This document shows, one piece after another, positions 15,484 to 23,704 of a stretch of 35,379 nucleotides of DNA; the stretch's first letter is position 1; each line of letters begins with the position of its first letter. This DNA is from Spirochaetales bacterium (lineage in GTDB: Bacteria; Spirochaetota; Spirochaetia; Sphaerochaetales; Sphaerochaetaceae), in the NCBI GenBank assembly GCA_012523305.1, contig JAAYIV010000058.1, forward strand, positions 1 to 35,379, written 5' to 3'. A program made the translations under genes and the position numbers. A model generated the notes under the pieces. That model searched no databases. It saw only the letters and a program-made list of their open reading frames with translations, and was not told the DNA's origin.

Positions 15484-16761
15484 ATGAATGATGTACAATT
15501 GCTATATGACAATCCTCTCTTCTCCGTATTACCGCTTGAAGAACAACTGTTTATCTCAGAAAAACTCAAACAATATTCATTAACATTTCAACAAGCACGA
15601 TATCTGATCGAACAAGCAGCTGATTTGAGGCTATGGCAAGAAACACCTATTTCAATGTTATGGAATGATAGTGTTAGCAGTAATTTACATGGAAAACAGA
15701 GAAATAAGGCTATCATTGATAATATCAAGACCCACATAGATGCACTACGATCACAACCGACCGATTACAAAACATTCAGTATTCCTCCTGGTATTACCCC
15801 AACAAAAGATATCAGCGTAATTCCTGATTCATCAGATATTACCTTGATAGGACGCTGTCCTTGTCCGATTTCAGGGGAAATTACCAGATGTTGTAATCTG
15901 ACCACACTCGACGCGGTCCAACAATGCGCGTTTGCATGTTCATACTGTTCAATCCAATCGTTCTACCACAGCCAAGAAGTTCGCGTATGTGGTGATCTGG
16001 CAAAGCGTTTGGACGCCTTGGATATGGATGAATCGGTGTGGCATATCGGTACAGGCCAAAGTTCTGATTCGCTGTTACTTGGAGATGACTGGGGAACATT
16101 ATCGGCAATCGCCGGTTTCGCTAAAGCACATCCTGAAAAGATTATCGAATTGAAAACCAAGTCTATGAGGACTGATTGGATCGATTCAGTCAAACTACCT
16201 CGCAACGTATTTGCTACTTGGTCTCTCAATGCCCGTAGTATCATCGACAATGAGGAACATCTTGCAGCATCCTTGCCACAACGATTGGATGCTGCCCGTA
16301 AAACTGCAGATTCGGGGCTGCTCGTAGGGTTCCATTTCCATCCCATGGTTTATTTCATGGGCTGGGAACAAGAATATGGTGAGGTGGTGGAGCAAGTTTG
16401 TGAACGATTCAAGCCACATGAAGTCGCTTTAATTTCTATGGGGACCCTGACCTTTACCAAAGCTGCTCTAAGACAAATGCGGACTTCAGGTCGTTGTACG
16501 AGGGTTACTGAGATGCCGCTTGAAGAGATAGCCGGTAAGTTCAGCTACCCGGAGGAGGTAAAAAGAACCCTTTTTTCTTACCTCTATCACTGTTTCCCGG
16601 CATCATGGAAACAAGAGGACTGCCCTTTTTATTATCTATGCATGGAGTCGCCGTCCCTATGGAAACCGGTATTTGGTTGGGAATACGCTCATAACAATGA
16701 ATTTGAAATAGCTATGAAACATGCGTATTTTGAAAAAATCAATAGGAAAACTCCGGGTTGA
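15484..16761 (+). CDS. Spore-photoproduct-lyase-like radical SAM protein
   Basis: A 425-residue protein with a radical SAM cluster C148-x3-C152-x2-C155 (CAFACSYC) binding a 4Fe-4S cluster and S-adenosylmethionine. Overall sequence suggests the spore photoproduct lyase family, which reverses a UV-made thymine dimer in spores. Four more cysteines (C125, C127, C136, C137) lie just before the cluster and C169 just after, which could hold another metal site. Spirochaetes do not sporulate, so another thymine lesion or an unrelated substrate is possible. Start: the open frame reaches TTG at 15445, but that codon lies in the -35 box; ATG 15484 is preferred despite no ribosome binding site. It diverges from uvrC. 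Confidence 0.7.
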   Translation: MNDVQLLYDNPLFSVLPLEEQLFISEKLKQYSLTFQQARYLIEQAADLRLWQETPISMLWNDSVSSNLHGKQRNKAIIDNIKTHIDALRSQPTDYKTFSIPPGITPTKDISVIPDSSDITLIGRCPCPISGEITRCCNLTTLDAVQQCAFACSYCSIQSFYHSQEVRVCGDLAKRLDALDMDESVWHIGTGQSSDSLLLGDDWGTLSAIAGFAKAHPEKIIELKTKSMRTDWIDSVKLPRNVFATWSLNARSIIDNEEHLAASLPQRLDAARKTADSGLLVGFHFHPMVYFMGWEQEYGEVVEQVCERFKPHEVALISMGTLTFTKAALRQMRTSGRCTRVTEMPLEEIAGKFSYPEEVKRTLFSYLYHCFPASWKQEDCPFYYLCMESPSLWKPVFGWEYAHNNEFEIAMKHAYFEKINRKTPG

Positions 16762-16786
16762 CAACAACAACTGTCAAGATGATAAT
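16758..16786 (+). promoter_or_regulatory. Promoter of the acyltransferase-like gene
   Basis: A perfect -35 TTGACA (16758-16763) overlaps the stop region of the previous gene. The -10 GATAAT (16781-16786) follows after 17 bases. A second TTGACA at 16786-16791 has no good partner. Confidence 0.65.
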
Positions 16787-16817
16787 TGACAAAAAGCATT
16801 TTAGTGTAAGGTAAATG

Positions 16818-17750
16818 ATGAAGCGAAGAAACGATGCCACATATGTAGCCGATCTCGATCCTTATAAAAGGATATTCCCATATATCATGAAAAGACGAAG
16901 CGATTCTGTCGTCTATCATCAATTTTCCCTAGATCTCACGCATGGAGTCAAATTTATTAAAGAGCTGAATAAAACTTCACCGGGAGATCATCCGTATCGT
17001 GTGTTCGAACTGTTCTTGGCTGCATTATTAAGGACTTTCGTATTACGTCCTCATTTGAATCGGTTTTGGATGAACTGTGATTGCTGGCAACGGAATGAGC
17101 TCTCATTAAACTTTGTAGTAAAAGAAGATTATACCGATGAGGCTCCCGAACATAGTGCGATAGTATATTTCAAAGAAAACATGACGTTGCCTGAAATTGC
17201 TGAACGTATCAATAAGACAATCGAGAACAGTCGAAGCGGCGGTACTGAAAATGATACTGATGCTGCGATCGAGTTTTTCTTAAAATTTCCCAAATGGATA
17301 ATTCGTCTGGTCGTATTAGTGGCAAGGATATTGGACCGTTATGGAATTGCGCCGAAAGCTTTACGAGATGCCGATGGTCTGCATGCAACAGCATTCATTG
17401 CCAATCTAGGAAGCATCAATCTAGCCGGAAGTCCGCACCATCACCTTTACGAATGGGGGACCACATCAATTTTTATCACAATGGGGATGATGCGTAGAAA
17501 GCGAATCATTGATGAGAATGAAAACTATTCATATATCGATACGATGGAAATCGGAGTTTCACTTGATGAACGTATCGCTGATGGATTCTATTTCATCAAG
17601 TCCATCGGAGTATTGCAAAATTTACTTAAGAATCCGGAACAATTGATGGAGCGACCGGTAATTCCATCTCCTGGACCGACGTTAAAAGAAGTACGACATA
17701 GCAAGAAAATTGCAAAAAGAAAACGACGGAAAGAACGCAAATCAGCTTAA
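16818..17750 (+). CDS. E2-acyltransferase-like protein lacking the catalytic histidine
   Basis: This protein of about 310 residues resembles the catalytic domain of 2-oxoacid dehydrogenase E2 acyltransferases (chloramphenicol acetyltransferase fold). It has no lipoyl or subunit-binding domain. The family's FIANLG strand and the C-terminal region are recognisable. The active-site motif DHRxxDG reads DERIADG at about residue 250, so the general-base histidine is glutamate. A hydrophobic stretch near 160-175 (FPKWIIRLVVLVARIL) may touch the membrane, and the tail is very basic (KKIAKRKRRKERK). Function is unknown; classical acyl transfer is doubtful. ATG 16818 has better spacing from TAAGG than ATG 16815. 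It converges on thyX with seven bases between stops. Confidence 0.7.
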   Translation: MKRRNDATYVADLDPYKRIFPYIMKRRSDSVVYHQFSLDLTHGVKFIKELNKTSPGDHPYRVFELFLAALLRTFVLRPHLNRFWMNCDCWQRNELSLNFVVKEDYTDEAPEHSAIVYFKENMTLPEIAERINKTIENSRSGGTENDTDAAIEFFLKFPKWIIRLVVLVARILDRYGIAPKALRDADGLHATAFIANLGSINLAGSPHHHLYEWGTTSIFITMGMMRRKRIIDENENYSYIDTMEIGVSLDERIADGFYFIKSIGVLQNLLKNPEQLMERPVIPSPGPTLKEVRHSKKIAKRKRRKERKSA

Positions 17751-17757
17751 GATTCTG

Positions 17758-18579
17758 TTACTTTAATTTTTCATTGAACAAATCAAGCTCCCGCCCTTTT
17801 AACGGATTATCATTGCCTGCAAGGAGTTCTTTAACCGCGGATAATTCATTTCTTGTTAATGAAACTCCATCCAGGATGTGATTTCTAAAAGCTTCGCATG
17901 CTAAAGGGCAAACCGTATCGACGATATCTAAGATGACCTGTGCATATGCTCGTATTTCATACTGTGCGTGACGATCCAATCTTAATTTCAAAAAATGGAA
18001 AAGATTGTGAAGGTCCATCTGCCAGTACCATTGGGTATACAGGCTCAAGGGCAGGTCAATTCTTGCCAGCTCTCTGGCAATTCCCATGTCCAGCAGTTCC
18101 TTATACGTTTCAAACGCTCTTTTTTGGTCTTCCTGCAATAGTTTGGTTACATTCTGGGCAATTTCAGGAGATACAGGTTCATCAATCCTTCCTTGTTTAT
18201 TATCTTCACTTTGGCAATTGATATGTTGTGCATCGGGTATGTACGCCTCATCCGGCATGACGCTATAACGACCTGAGACTTCATTGATCCGTGCGGTCCG
18301 ATGGCGTATCCACTGTCGGGCTACAAATATCGGCATTTTGATGTGGAAGGTAAATACCACCTGCTCAAAAGGAGATGTATGCTCATTTCTCAATAAATAG
18401 TTTATCAACCCTTTATCTTGACGATAAGTTTTCGTTCCCTCGCCATAGGAAACTCGTGCAGATTGGACAATACGTGCATCTGAACCGAGATAATCAACAA
18501 GGCGGACGAAGCCTTTATCTAGAACGGGAAATTCTTTATCTAATATCTGTTCAGCTTCAGGAACAGTACAATGAGCCAT
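17758..18579 (-). CDS. thyX: Flavin-dependent thymidylate synthase ThyX
   Basis: The 273-residue enzyme methylates dUMP to dTMP with methylenetetrahydrofolate, FAD and NADPH. The ThyX signature RHR-x7-S is present as RHRTARINEVS followed by GRYS. The LSLYTQWYWQMDLHNLFHFL region and RLDRHAQYEIR near the C-terminus match the FAD- and dUMP-binding parts. The ATG at 18579 has an excellent GGAGGAA site three bases upstream; an upstream in-frame codon at 18633 would put 18 residues inside the promoter. Presence of ThyX suggests this organism lacks or does not need ThyA. Confidence 0.95.
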   Translation of the reverse strand: MAHCTVPEAEQILDKEFPVLDKGFVRLVDYLGSDARIVQSARVSYGEGTKTYRQDKGLINYLLRNEHTSPFEQVVFTFHIKMPIFVARQWIRHRTARINEVSGRYSVMPDEAYIPDAQHINCQSEDNKQGRIDEPVSPEIAQNVTKLLQEDQKRAFETYKELLDMGIARELARIDLPLSLYTQWYWQMDLHNLFHFLKLRLDRHAQYEIRAYAQVILDIVDTVCPLACEAFRNHILDGVSLTRNELSAVKELLAGNDNPLKGRELDLFNEKLK

Positions 18580-18604
18580 AAGTTCCTCCAATACGTGTTG
18601 CCTT

Positions 18605-18633
18605 ATAGTGCCATAAATAGGGCTGATGGGCAA
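18605..18633 (-). promoter_or_regulatory. thyX promoter
   Basis: On the minus strand, TTGCCC (18628-18633) and CACTAT (18605-18610) have a 17-base spacer. The -10 box is weak. It lies between the rsmE stop and the thyX start. Confidence 0.4.
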
Positions 18634-18645
18634 CTTGTCACAGTG

Positions 18646-19362
18646 CTACATTATTCCCATTCGAGAGAGAAGGATCGACAGACCTGCACTGCATGCTGTC
18701 TCTGTGCGTAACACCCTCGTTCCTAACAAGCGCGATTCAAACCCTTGGTCCGCAAATAAACGACGTTCACGGGCGGACCATCCACGCTCAGGACCGATTG
18801 CACAAATTACTTCACCTTCGGTGTAGTCAAATTCTGAGAGCTTACTGGTGCTCTCAATATTATCCAATACGATGCGATGATTATAATGGTTTTGCAGACG
18901 AACGATGTCATCGACTCTATTGAAGAATGTTATTTCAGGTATTCCCGTACTGGCAGATTGCATCGCTCCATCCAACACATATTTTTTATATTCTCCTGTC
19001 GACCATAACTTTGCTTCACGATATGACTTTTCTCCCGTATCGGTACCGACAATAATTATTGCTTTTACCCCCAAACTTACCGCTTCACGCAAGATTCTTT
19101 TCATGCAAATCGGACGGATTTGGGCAACTAAAAGTGTTAGGGGATACAAAGGAGAATACTCTTGCTTCTTCTTCCACACAAAAGTCAGGTTTTCACCGGC
19201 AAGATCTGTTATTCTGGCCTCCCCGCCGGGTCCGTTGATGATTCCCGCCAAAAACGAATCCCCAACCGTAAGGTGTAGCACGTTCACGATGTGGTCGTAA
19301 CGAATATCAGAACTGTCTATTGTTACACTTTCTTGAATTTGTTCAAAAAGGATAATATTCAT
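18646..19362 (-). CDS. rsmE: 16S rRNA m3U1498 methyltransferase RsmE
   Basis: The 238-residue SPOUT-class enzyme methylates N3 of U1498 in 16S rRNA, at the subunit interface. It has the N-terminal PUA-like domain (SDIRYDHIVNVLHLTVGDSF) and the knotted C-terminal domain, with GPERGWSARERRLF and LGTRVLRTETA, the S-adenosylmethionine-binding loops of RsmE. No ribosome binding site precedes the ATG; a TATACT box (19370-19375) ends seven bases before it, but its -35 partner is poor (TTGTAG with a 19-base spacer). It diverges from lplA, whose promoter overlaps this region. Confidence 0.93.
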   Translation of the reverse strand: MNIILFEQIQESVTIDSSDIRYDHIVNVLHLTVGDSFLAGIINGPGGEARITDLAGENLTFVWKKKQEYSPLYPLTLLVAQIRPICMKRILREAVSLGVKAIIIVGTDTGEKSYREAKLWSTGEYKKYVLDGAMQSASTGIPEITFFNRVDDIVRLQNHYNHRIVLDNIESTSKLSEFDYTEGEVICAIGPERGWSARERRLFADQGFESRLLGTRVLRTETACSAGLSILLSRMGIM

Positions 19363-19388
19363 GCGTTGGAGTATATCACATTGTACTG

Positions 19389-19417
19389 TTGCAACTACAA
19401 GTACATCACGGTACTAT
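19389..19417 (+). promoter_or_regulatory. lplA promoter
   Basis: TTGCAA (19389-19394) and TACTAT (19412-19417) have a 17-base spacer. The predicted start near 19424 leaves a leader of about 22 bases containing GAGGAG. Confidence 0.55.
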
Positions 19418-19445
19418 TTGTCCATTCCAGAGGAGATGTCGTCGT

Positions 19446-20453
19446 ATGGCAAAAATCAGGGTCTTTACCGCAGAACACCACAATCCTTACTTCAACCTGG
19501 CAACCGAGGATTGGCTATTTCGCTCTACCGATCCTTCCGAATACGTATTGTTCCTTTGGCGTAATCAAAAATGTATCGTCATCGGACGCTTTCAGAATCC
19601 GTGGGAAGAATGTAATCTCTTTGCCATGGATCGTGACGGGGTATTGCTAGCGAGAAGGCAAAGCGGCGGCGGAGCCGTGTATCATGATCTCGGTAATACA
19701 AACTTCACGTTTATGTCACCAAAGCAAAGTTATTCGAAAGAAGAAAATTTTTCAATCATCGTGGACGCATTGGCTAAGTTTGGAATTACGGCCCAGACAT
19801 CGGGTCGTAACGATATCGTCGTCGATAATAAAAAAATTTCAGGAAGTGCTTTCCGGTTAACCTCCGACAGGGCGTTTCATCACGGGACACTTCTTATCGA
19901 TACAGAGTTGGGTTCAATTTCCGAATACCTTACCCCCGATAAGGAAAAACTCCAGTCAAAAGGTATTAAATCAGTTGCTTCAAGAGTGGCAAATATCAGT
20001 TCATTCAACCATGAAGTTACCCATGAGCGTTTATGTGATTCCATAGTTGAAACTTTTTTTGCTAAGTATGGCGTTCGTTGTGAAATTGAAGAACTCACAT
20101 TCGAACGACTTTCAGCGGAGAAAGAACTCGAGGCGACGTATAAACAATATGCTGATTGGAAGTGGAGATTCGGGTTGACACCAGAATTTTCACATATTGT
20201 GAAACATAGGTTTGCCTGGGGAGGAATTTCTTTGCATCTTGATGTTAAGGACGGAGTGATAAAGAAAGGATATGTATTCAGTGACGCTTTGGACGTGGCT
20301 TTCATCGAACAGATGCAACCTTTGTTCGCAGGTCATCTTTATAACGGCCCGTTACTTGCACGAACGATTATTGATTCATTTAGTGATTCTGATGAAGAAC
20401 GGAAAAACATGGCTGCGCAGGTAGCCGATTTCATCACAAAAGAGTTGTGTTGA
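19446..20453 (+). CDS. lplA: Lipoate-protein ligase A
   Basis: The 335-residue ligase attaches free lipoate, through lipoyl-AMP, to lysines of lipoyl domains such as GcvH or E2 subunits. The large domain has the lipoate-binding motif RRQSGGGAVYHDLGN and the catalytic region NDIVVDNKKISGSAF, where the lysine after NKK acts in adenylate formation, then HHGTLLIDT. A small C-terminal accessory domain is present (residues about 240-335). The ATG at 19446 lies ten bases after GAGGAG; the longer frame from 19389 would start inside the promoter. No lipoylated partner is encoded nearby: the E2-like protein upstream lacks a lipoyl domain. Confidence 0.93.
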   Translation: MAKIRVFTAEHHNPYFNLATEDWLFRSTDPSEYVLFLWRNQKCIVIGRFQNPWEECNLFAMDRDGVLLARRQSGGGAVYHDLGNTNFTFMSPKQSYSKEENFSIIVDALAKFGITAQTSGRNDIVVDNKKISGSAFRLTSDRAFHHGTLLIDTELGSISEYLTPDKEKLQSKGIKSVASRVANISSFNHEVTHERLCDSIVETFFAKYGVRCEIEELTFERLSAEKELEATYKQYADWKWRFGLTPEFSHIVKHRFAWGGISLHLDVKDGVIKKGYVFSDALDVAFIEQMQPLFAGHLYNGPLLARTIIDSFSDSDEERKNMAAQVADFITKELC

Positions 20454-20478
20454 GATTTACAATACGAACTGTTACAAT
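20450..20478 (+). promoter_or_regulatory. Promoter of the peptide-binding protein gene
   Basis: TTGAGA (20450-20455) overlaps the lplA stop, and TACAAT (20473-20478) follows after 17 bases. The predicted start near 20485 would place GGAG right at the transcript's 5' end. Confidence 0.5.
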
Positions 20479-20496
20479 AATTGAATGGAGAGTTAA

Positions 20497-22107
20497 TTGA
20501 AATTGAACAATATCAAGACTTTTATTCTCCTCCTTATGTTGTCCTTTTTAAGCTTTGGTACGGCATTTGCTCAAGGCTCTTTACAACGCGATCCTAAGCA
20601 ACCATCAAGAATATTGGATAGTTCGAACACATTCACTATCGTTCTCGAAGATTCACAAGATCCCTTAGAGTTCAATCCGCTTTTGGCTACTGATTCGAAT
20701 TCATTGATCATTCTCCAAAGCCTCTACGAAGGATTGTATGGTTATGATCGGGTTCAGAATGCTCCGGTACTTGCAGCGGCTCAATCGGTCGATGTAAGCG
20801 AAGACGGCCTGATATGGTCGTTTACTATCAGAAAAACATTAAGATTCTCAAATGGAGAGACCATAACCGCCCAGACTTATGTTGATTCGTGGCTCTGGCT
20901 CTTATCACATAATAACAATCCCGCATCTAGTTTTTTTGATGCGGTTGCCGGAGCCAAAGCATATCGATTACATAAAGGTTCTTCACAAAATGTGGGAATC
21001 AAGGCGCTTGACGATTATCACTTAGAGATTCGGTTACATGCACCGGCTCCGTATTTACCCGACGTACTGGTGCTTCCCTACTTTGCACCGATGCATTCTG
21101 AACAACGACAACTGCAACCATCCGATGATCCGCTGACGATTCCTGTTCCTGGTCCATTTCGAGTAAGCGCCCTCGGATCAAACACCATCACCCTTGAAAA
21201 GAATCCCTGGTATTGGGATTATGATAATGTTGATAGCGATTACATTAGACTTATCCAAGGATTTCCAGCTGAAAAGTTATCGATGGAATACGCTAACGGA
21301 ACTATCGATTGGTCTGCAGCATTCATTCCCCTACAAGCCCTTAGTGATAAAAGAGATTTACGTCTGGCTGCTCAATATGCGACTGCTTTTTTCTATTTTA
21401 GTGCTGATTCCGGTCCTTATGCGAATCCAAAGATAAGAAAGGCTCTCTCATTATTAATTGATTGGAACAGCGTGCGAGATGAAAGTGGCCAGCTCTTCAT
21501 AACAGATAGACTGTTACCGGATCTTGATAAAAGGCAAATCGACCGATCTAATGGAGTCGATATCCAAAAAGCATTCGAGTTACTACGAGAAGCCGGATAT
21601 GAAAATGGAAAAGGATTACCAGCGATCAATATCGCCATTCACCGTGGTACGCAAGTCGAGACCGCGGCTCACACGATCGCAGAAGCTTGGAGTTCAATCC
21701 TACAAATTACGGTCGTTCTCGATATCGTGCCTTTAGGTGTATATGCGGCAACACCCAGCAATTCTCCCTATGATTTCGCCTTCATCACATGGATAGGTGA
21801 TATCTACGATCCTTATGCCTTCCTCTATCTTTGGGAGAGCCAAAGCAGTCATAATCTAGGTCGCTTAAAAGATCCGGTATTCGATGCATTGCTTGACGAT
21901 GCTATGAAAGAATCAAGTAAAGAGAAACGTTTGGAATTGTATGCTATCGCGGAACAACGGCTTCTCGATGAAGCCGTTGTGTTTCCGATGTATCATGGTA
22001 TTTCAAGCAATGTGGTGGCTACCGATCGGGTAACTGGATGGAATGCCAATATACTTGATATCCATCCTCTTAAACATCTTAAATCGACTAAATCAGTTCA
22101 ACCATAA
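20497..22107 (+). CDS. Extracellular solute-binding protein family 5 (oligopeptide-type)
   Basis: A 536-residue periplasmic binding protein of the OppA/DppA type, delivering peptides or similar solutes to an ABC importer. A signal peptide spans about 1-26 (FILLLMLSFLSF, then TAFA as a likely type I cleavage site), with no lipobox cysteine. Family landmarks include FNPLLATDSNS, LYEGLYGYD, SFTIRKTLRFSNGE and NPWYWDYDN. The start is TTG with GGAG six bases upstream; no ATG is nearby. No permease or ATPase genes accompany it, so it is an orphan binding protein. Its end overlaps the convergent malQ by 15 bases. Confidence 0.92.
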   Translation: MKLNNIKTFILLLMLSFLSFGTAFAQGSLQRDPKQPSRILDSSNTFTIVLEDSQDPLEFNPLLATDSNSLIILQSLYEGLYGYDRVQNAPVLAAAQSVDVSEDGLIWSFTIRKTLRFSNGETITAQTYVDSWLWLLSHNNNPASSFFDAVAGAKAYRLHKGSSQNVGIKALDDYHLEIRLHAPAPYLPDVLVLPYFAPMHSEQRQLQPSDDPLTIPVPGPFRVSALGSNTITLEKNPWYWDYDNVDSDYIRLIQGFPAEKLSMEYANGTIDWSAAFIPLQALSDKRDLRLAAQYATAFFYFSADSGPYANPKIRKALSLLIDWNSVRDESGQLFITDRLLPDLDKRQIDRSNGVDIQKAFELLREAGYENGKGLPAINIAIHRGTQVETAAHTIAEAWSSILQITVVLDIVPLGVYAATPSNSPYDFAFITWIGDIYDPYAFLYLWESQSSHNLGRLKDPVFDALLDDAMKESSKEKRLELYAIAEQRLLDEAVVFPMYHGISSNVVATDRVTGWNANILDIHPLKHLKSTKSVQP

Positions 22108-23631
22108 TCCTTTACCGGTTCGTCCGAACAACCTTATCATCATTGCAGTAGAATCAGCCAACGCAGGAGTCAATTCCTCTTGCTTGACTCGCCAGGTCCA
22201 GTTATGGGAGCCACACGTACCGGGGAGGTTCATTCTTGCATCGCTGTCGAGAAACAGTAAGTCCTGGATGGGGATGATCACATGTCGTGAGCCTGAGGCC
22301 AACACAGCGCGCATCAAATGCCACACGACTTGATCGTCTGAACATGCAAGATACCGACGCACCATATCTCTCAGCCGTTCATCCAAAGAACGGTACCATC
22401 CTTTAGTGGTATCATTATCATGAGTTCCAGTGTATGCGACAGTTTCATAAGCATAGTTATGTGGCAGATATTGGTTTTGGGCATCTAAAAATCCATCTTC
22501 ACCCAGTGCAAAGGCAAATTGTGCAACTTTCATCCCCGGCAAGCCTTGTGCGTCTCTCAAAGCTTCGACTTCTTCGGTAATTACCCCCAGGTCTTCGGCA
22601 AAGATGGGTAATTCTCCCAATGATGCTCTCAATACTTCAAATAATTTTTGACCGGGTGCGGGTACCCAAGCTCCATGTTCGGCTGTCAATTCACCGGCAG
22701 GCACTTCCCAATAGGATTCGAATCCTCTGAAATGGTCGATACGAATGATATCAGTCATTTCCAATACGCGTCGAATCCGATGTACCCACCATGTGAAATC
22801 ATCTTTCTCTATCGCTTTCCAATCATAGACGGGATTTCCCCATAACTGACCTGTTGCACTGTAAGCGTCCGGTGGAACCCCCGAAATCGCACTGAGATTT
22901 CCAAGTGCGTCCATCTTCAAATATTCTTTATTGCACCAAGCATCCGCACTGTCATGAGCAACAAAAATCGGGATATCGCCTATGATTGAGATTCCTTTGG
23001 CATTGGCATGCCGACGTAAACGAAGCCATTGTTCGTTAAAGAAAAATTGAAGAACTTTATAAATTGAAACTTCCTTTTCCAGCTTTTTATTCCATGCGCT
23101 CAAAGCACTCTTTGTGCGCTTTGCAAGGCTCTTATCCCATAGTTGATACCATCTGGTATCGCTATGATAGTCACAAAGCGCAGCATAGAGGGCATAGTCA
23201 TCCAGCCAAAAAGCTTGTTTGGAACAAAATTCCTCATACGCCAATCGAGAATTTTGATCAGCTGTTCGTAAGAAATTGATTGCCGCCTTATGTAATAGAG
23301 GTCGTTTGAATTGTTCGACAGAAGCAAAATCAACCGTCCGCGCAGGAAAGTGTGGAAGCAGGAAAAGCTCTTCCAAATCCAGATACCCCAGCGTAGCGAG
23401 CGAGTCCAGGTCTATCAGCAGTTCGTTACCTGCGAAAGCACTGCGGCTTGCATACGGAGAATTTCCAAAACCAACCGGACCGAGTGGCAATACTTGCCAC
23501 ATTCCCATCTGTGCTTGTTCTAAGAAATCAACAAATTGGAGAGCCGAATCTCCCAAATCTCCGATACCATGTTTTGAAGGTAAAGAGGTGGGATGTAGCA
23601 ATACTCCACAATAGCGTATTTTTTTATTCAT
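22093..23631 (-). CDS. malQ: 4-alpha-glucanotransferase (amylomaltase)
   Basis: The 512-residue family GH77 enzyme transfers alpha-1,4-glucan segments during maltodextrin and glycogen use. Family motifs are plain: GVLLHPTSLPSKHGIGDLG at the N-terminus, LPLGPVGFGNSPYAS, IIGDIPIFVAHDSADAW, IRIDHFRGFESYWEVP with the nucleophile aspartate, and AYTGTHDNDTTKGW. ATG at 23631 is preferred because homology starts there; the frame extends to ATG 23655. Neither has a ribosome binding site. A TATATT box (23638-23643) ends six bases before ATG 23631, but no good -35 is seen. It diverges from carD. Confidence 0.95.
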   Translation of the reverse strand: MNKKIRYCGVLLHPTSLPSKHGIGDLGDSALQFVDFLEQAQMGMWQVLPLGPVGFGNSPYASRSAFAGNELLIDLDSLATLGYLDLEELFLLPHFPARTVDFASVEQFKRPLLHKAAINFLRTADQNSRLAYEEFCSKQAFWLDDYALYAALCDYHSDTRWYQLWDKSLAKRTKSALSAWNKKLEKEVSIYKVLQFFFNEQWLRLRRHANAKGISIIGDIPIFVAHDSADAWCNKEYLKMDALGNLSAISGVPPDAYSATGQLWGNPVYDWKAIEKDDFTWWVHRIRRVLEMTDIIRIDHFRGFESYWEVPAGELTAEHGAWVPAPGQKLFEVLRASLGELPIFAEDLGVITEEVEALRDAQGLPGMKVAQFAFALGEDGFLDAQNQYLPHNYAYETVAYTGTHDNDTTKGWYRSLDERLRDMVRRYLACSDDQVVWHLMRAVLASGSRHVIIPIQDLLFLDSDARMNLPGTCGSHNWTWRVKQEELTPALADSTAMMIRLFGRTGKGLWLN

Positions 23632-23669
23632 CGATAAAATATATCTTAAATCCATTCTTTTAGCTACTC

Positions 23670-23698
23670 TTGTTGGAACCTCGTTTTTGCGATATAAT
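23670..23698 (+). promoter_or_regulatory. carD operon promoter, predicted leaderless
   Basis: TTGTTG (23670-23675) and a perfect TATAAT (23693-23698) have a 17-base spacer. The carD ATG at 23705 is seven bases after the last -10 base, so transcription should start at or next to the A of the ATG. There is no ribosome binding site. Confidence 0.7.
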
Positions 23699-23704
23699 AG
23701 TCAT

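Noticed and set aside
19363-19400. Leaderless promoter for rsmE
   Set aside because: TATACT is seven bases before the ATG, but the only -35 candidate needs a 19-base spacer, so it stays uncertain.
23638-23643. TATATT box as a leaderless promoter for malQ
   Set aside because: The -10 to ATG gap fits, but no TTG-type -35 lies at 16-18 bases; the region is AT-rich, so I did not count it among the supported cases.
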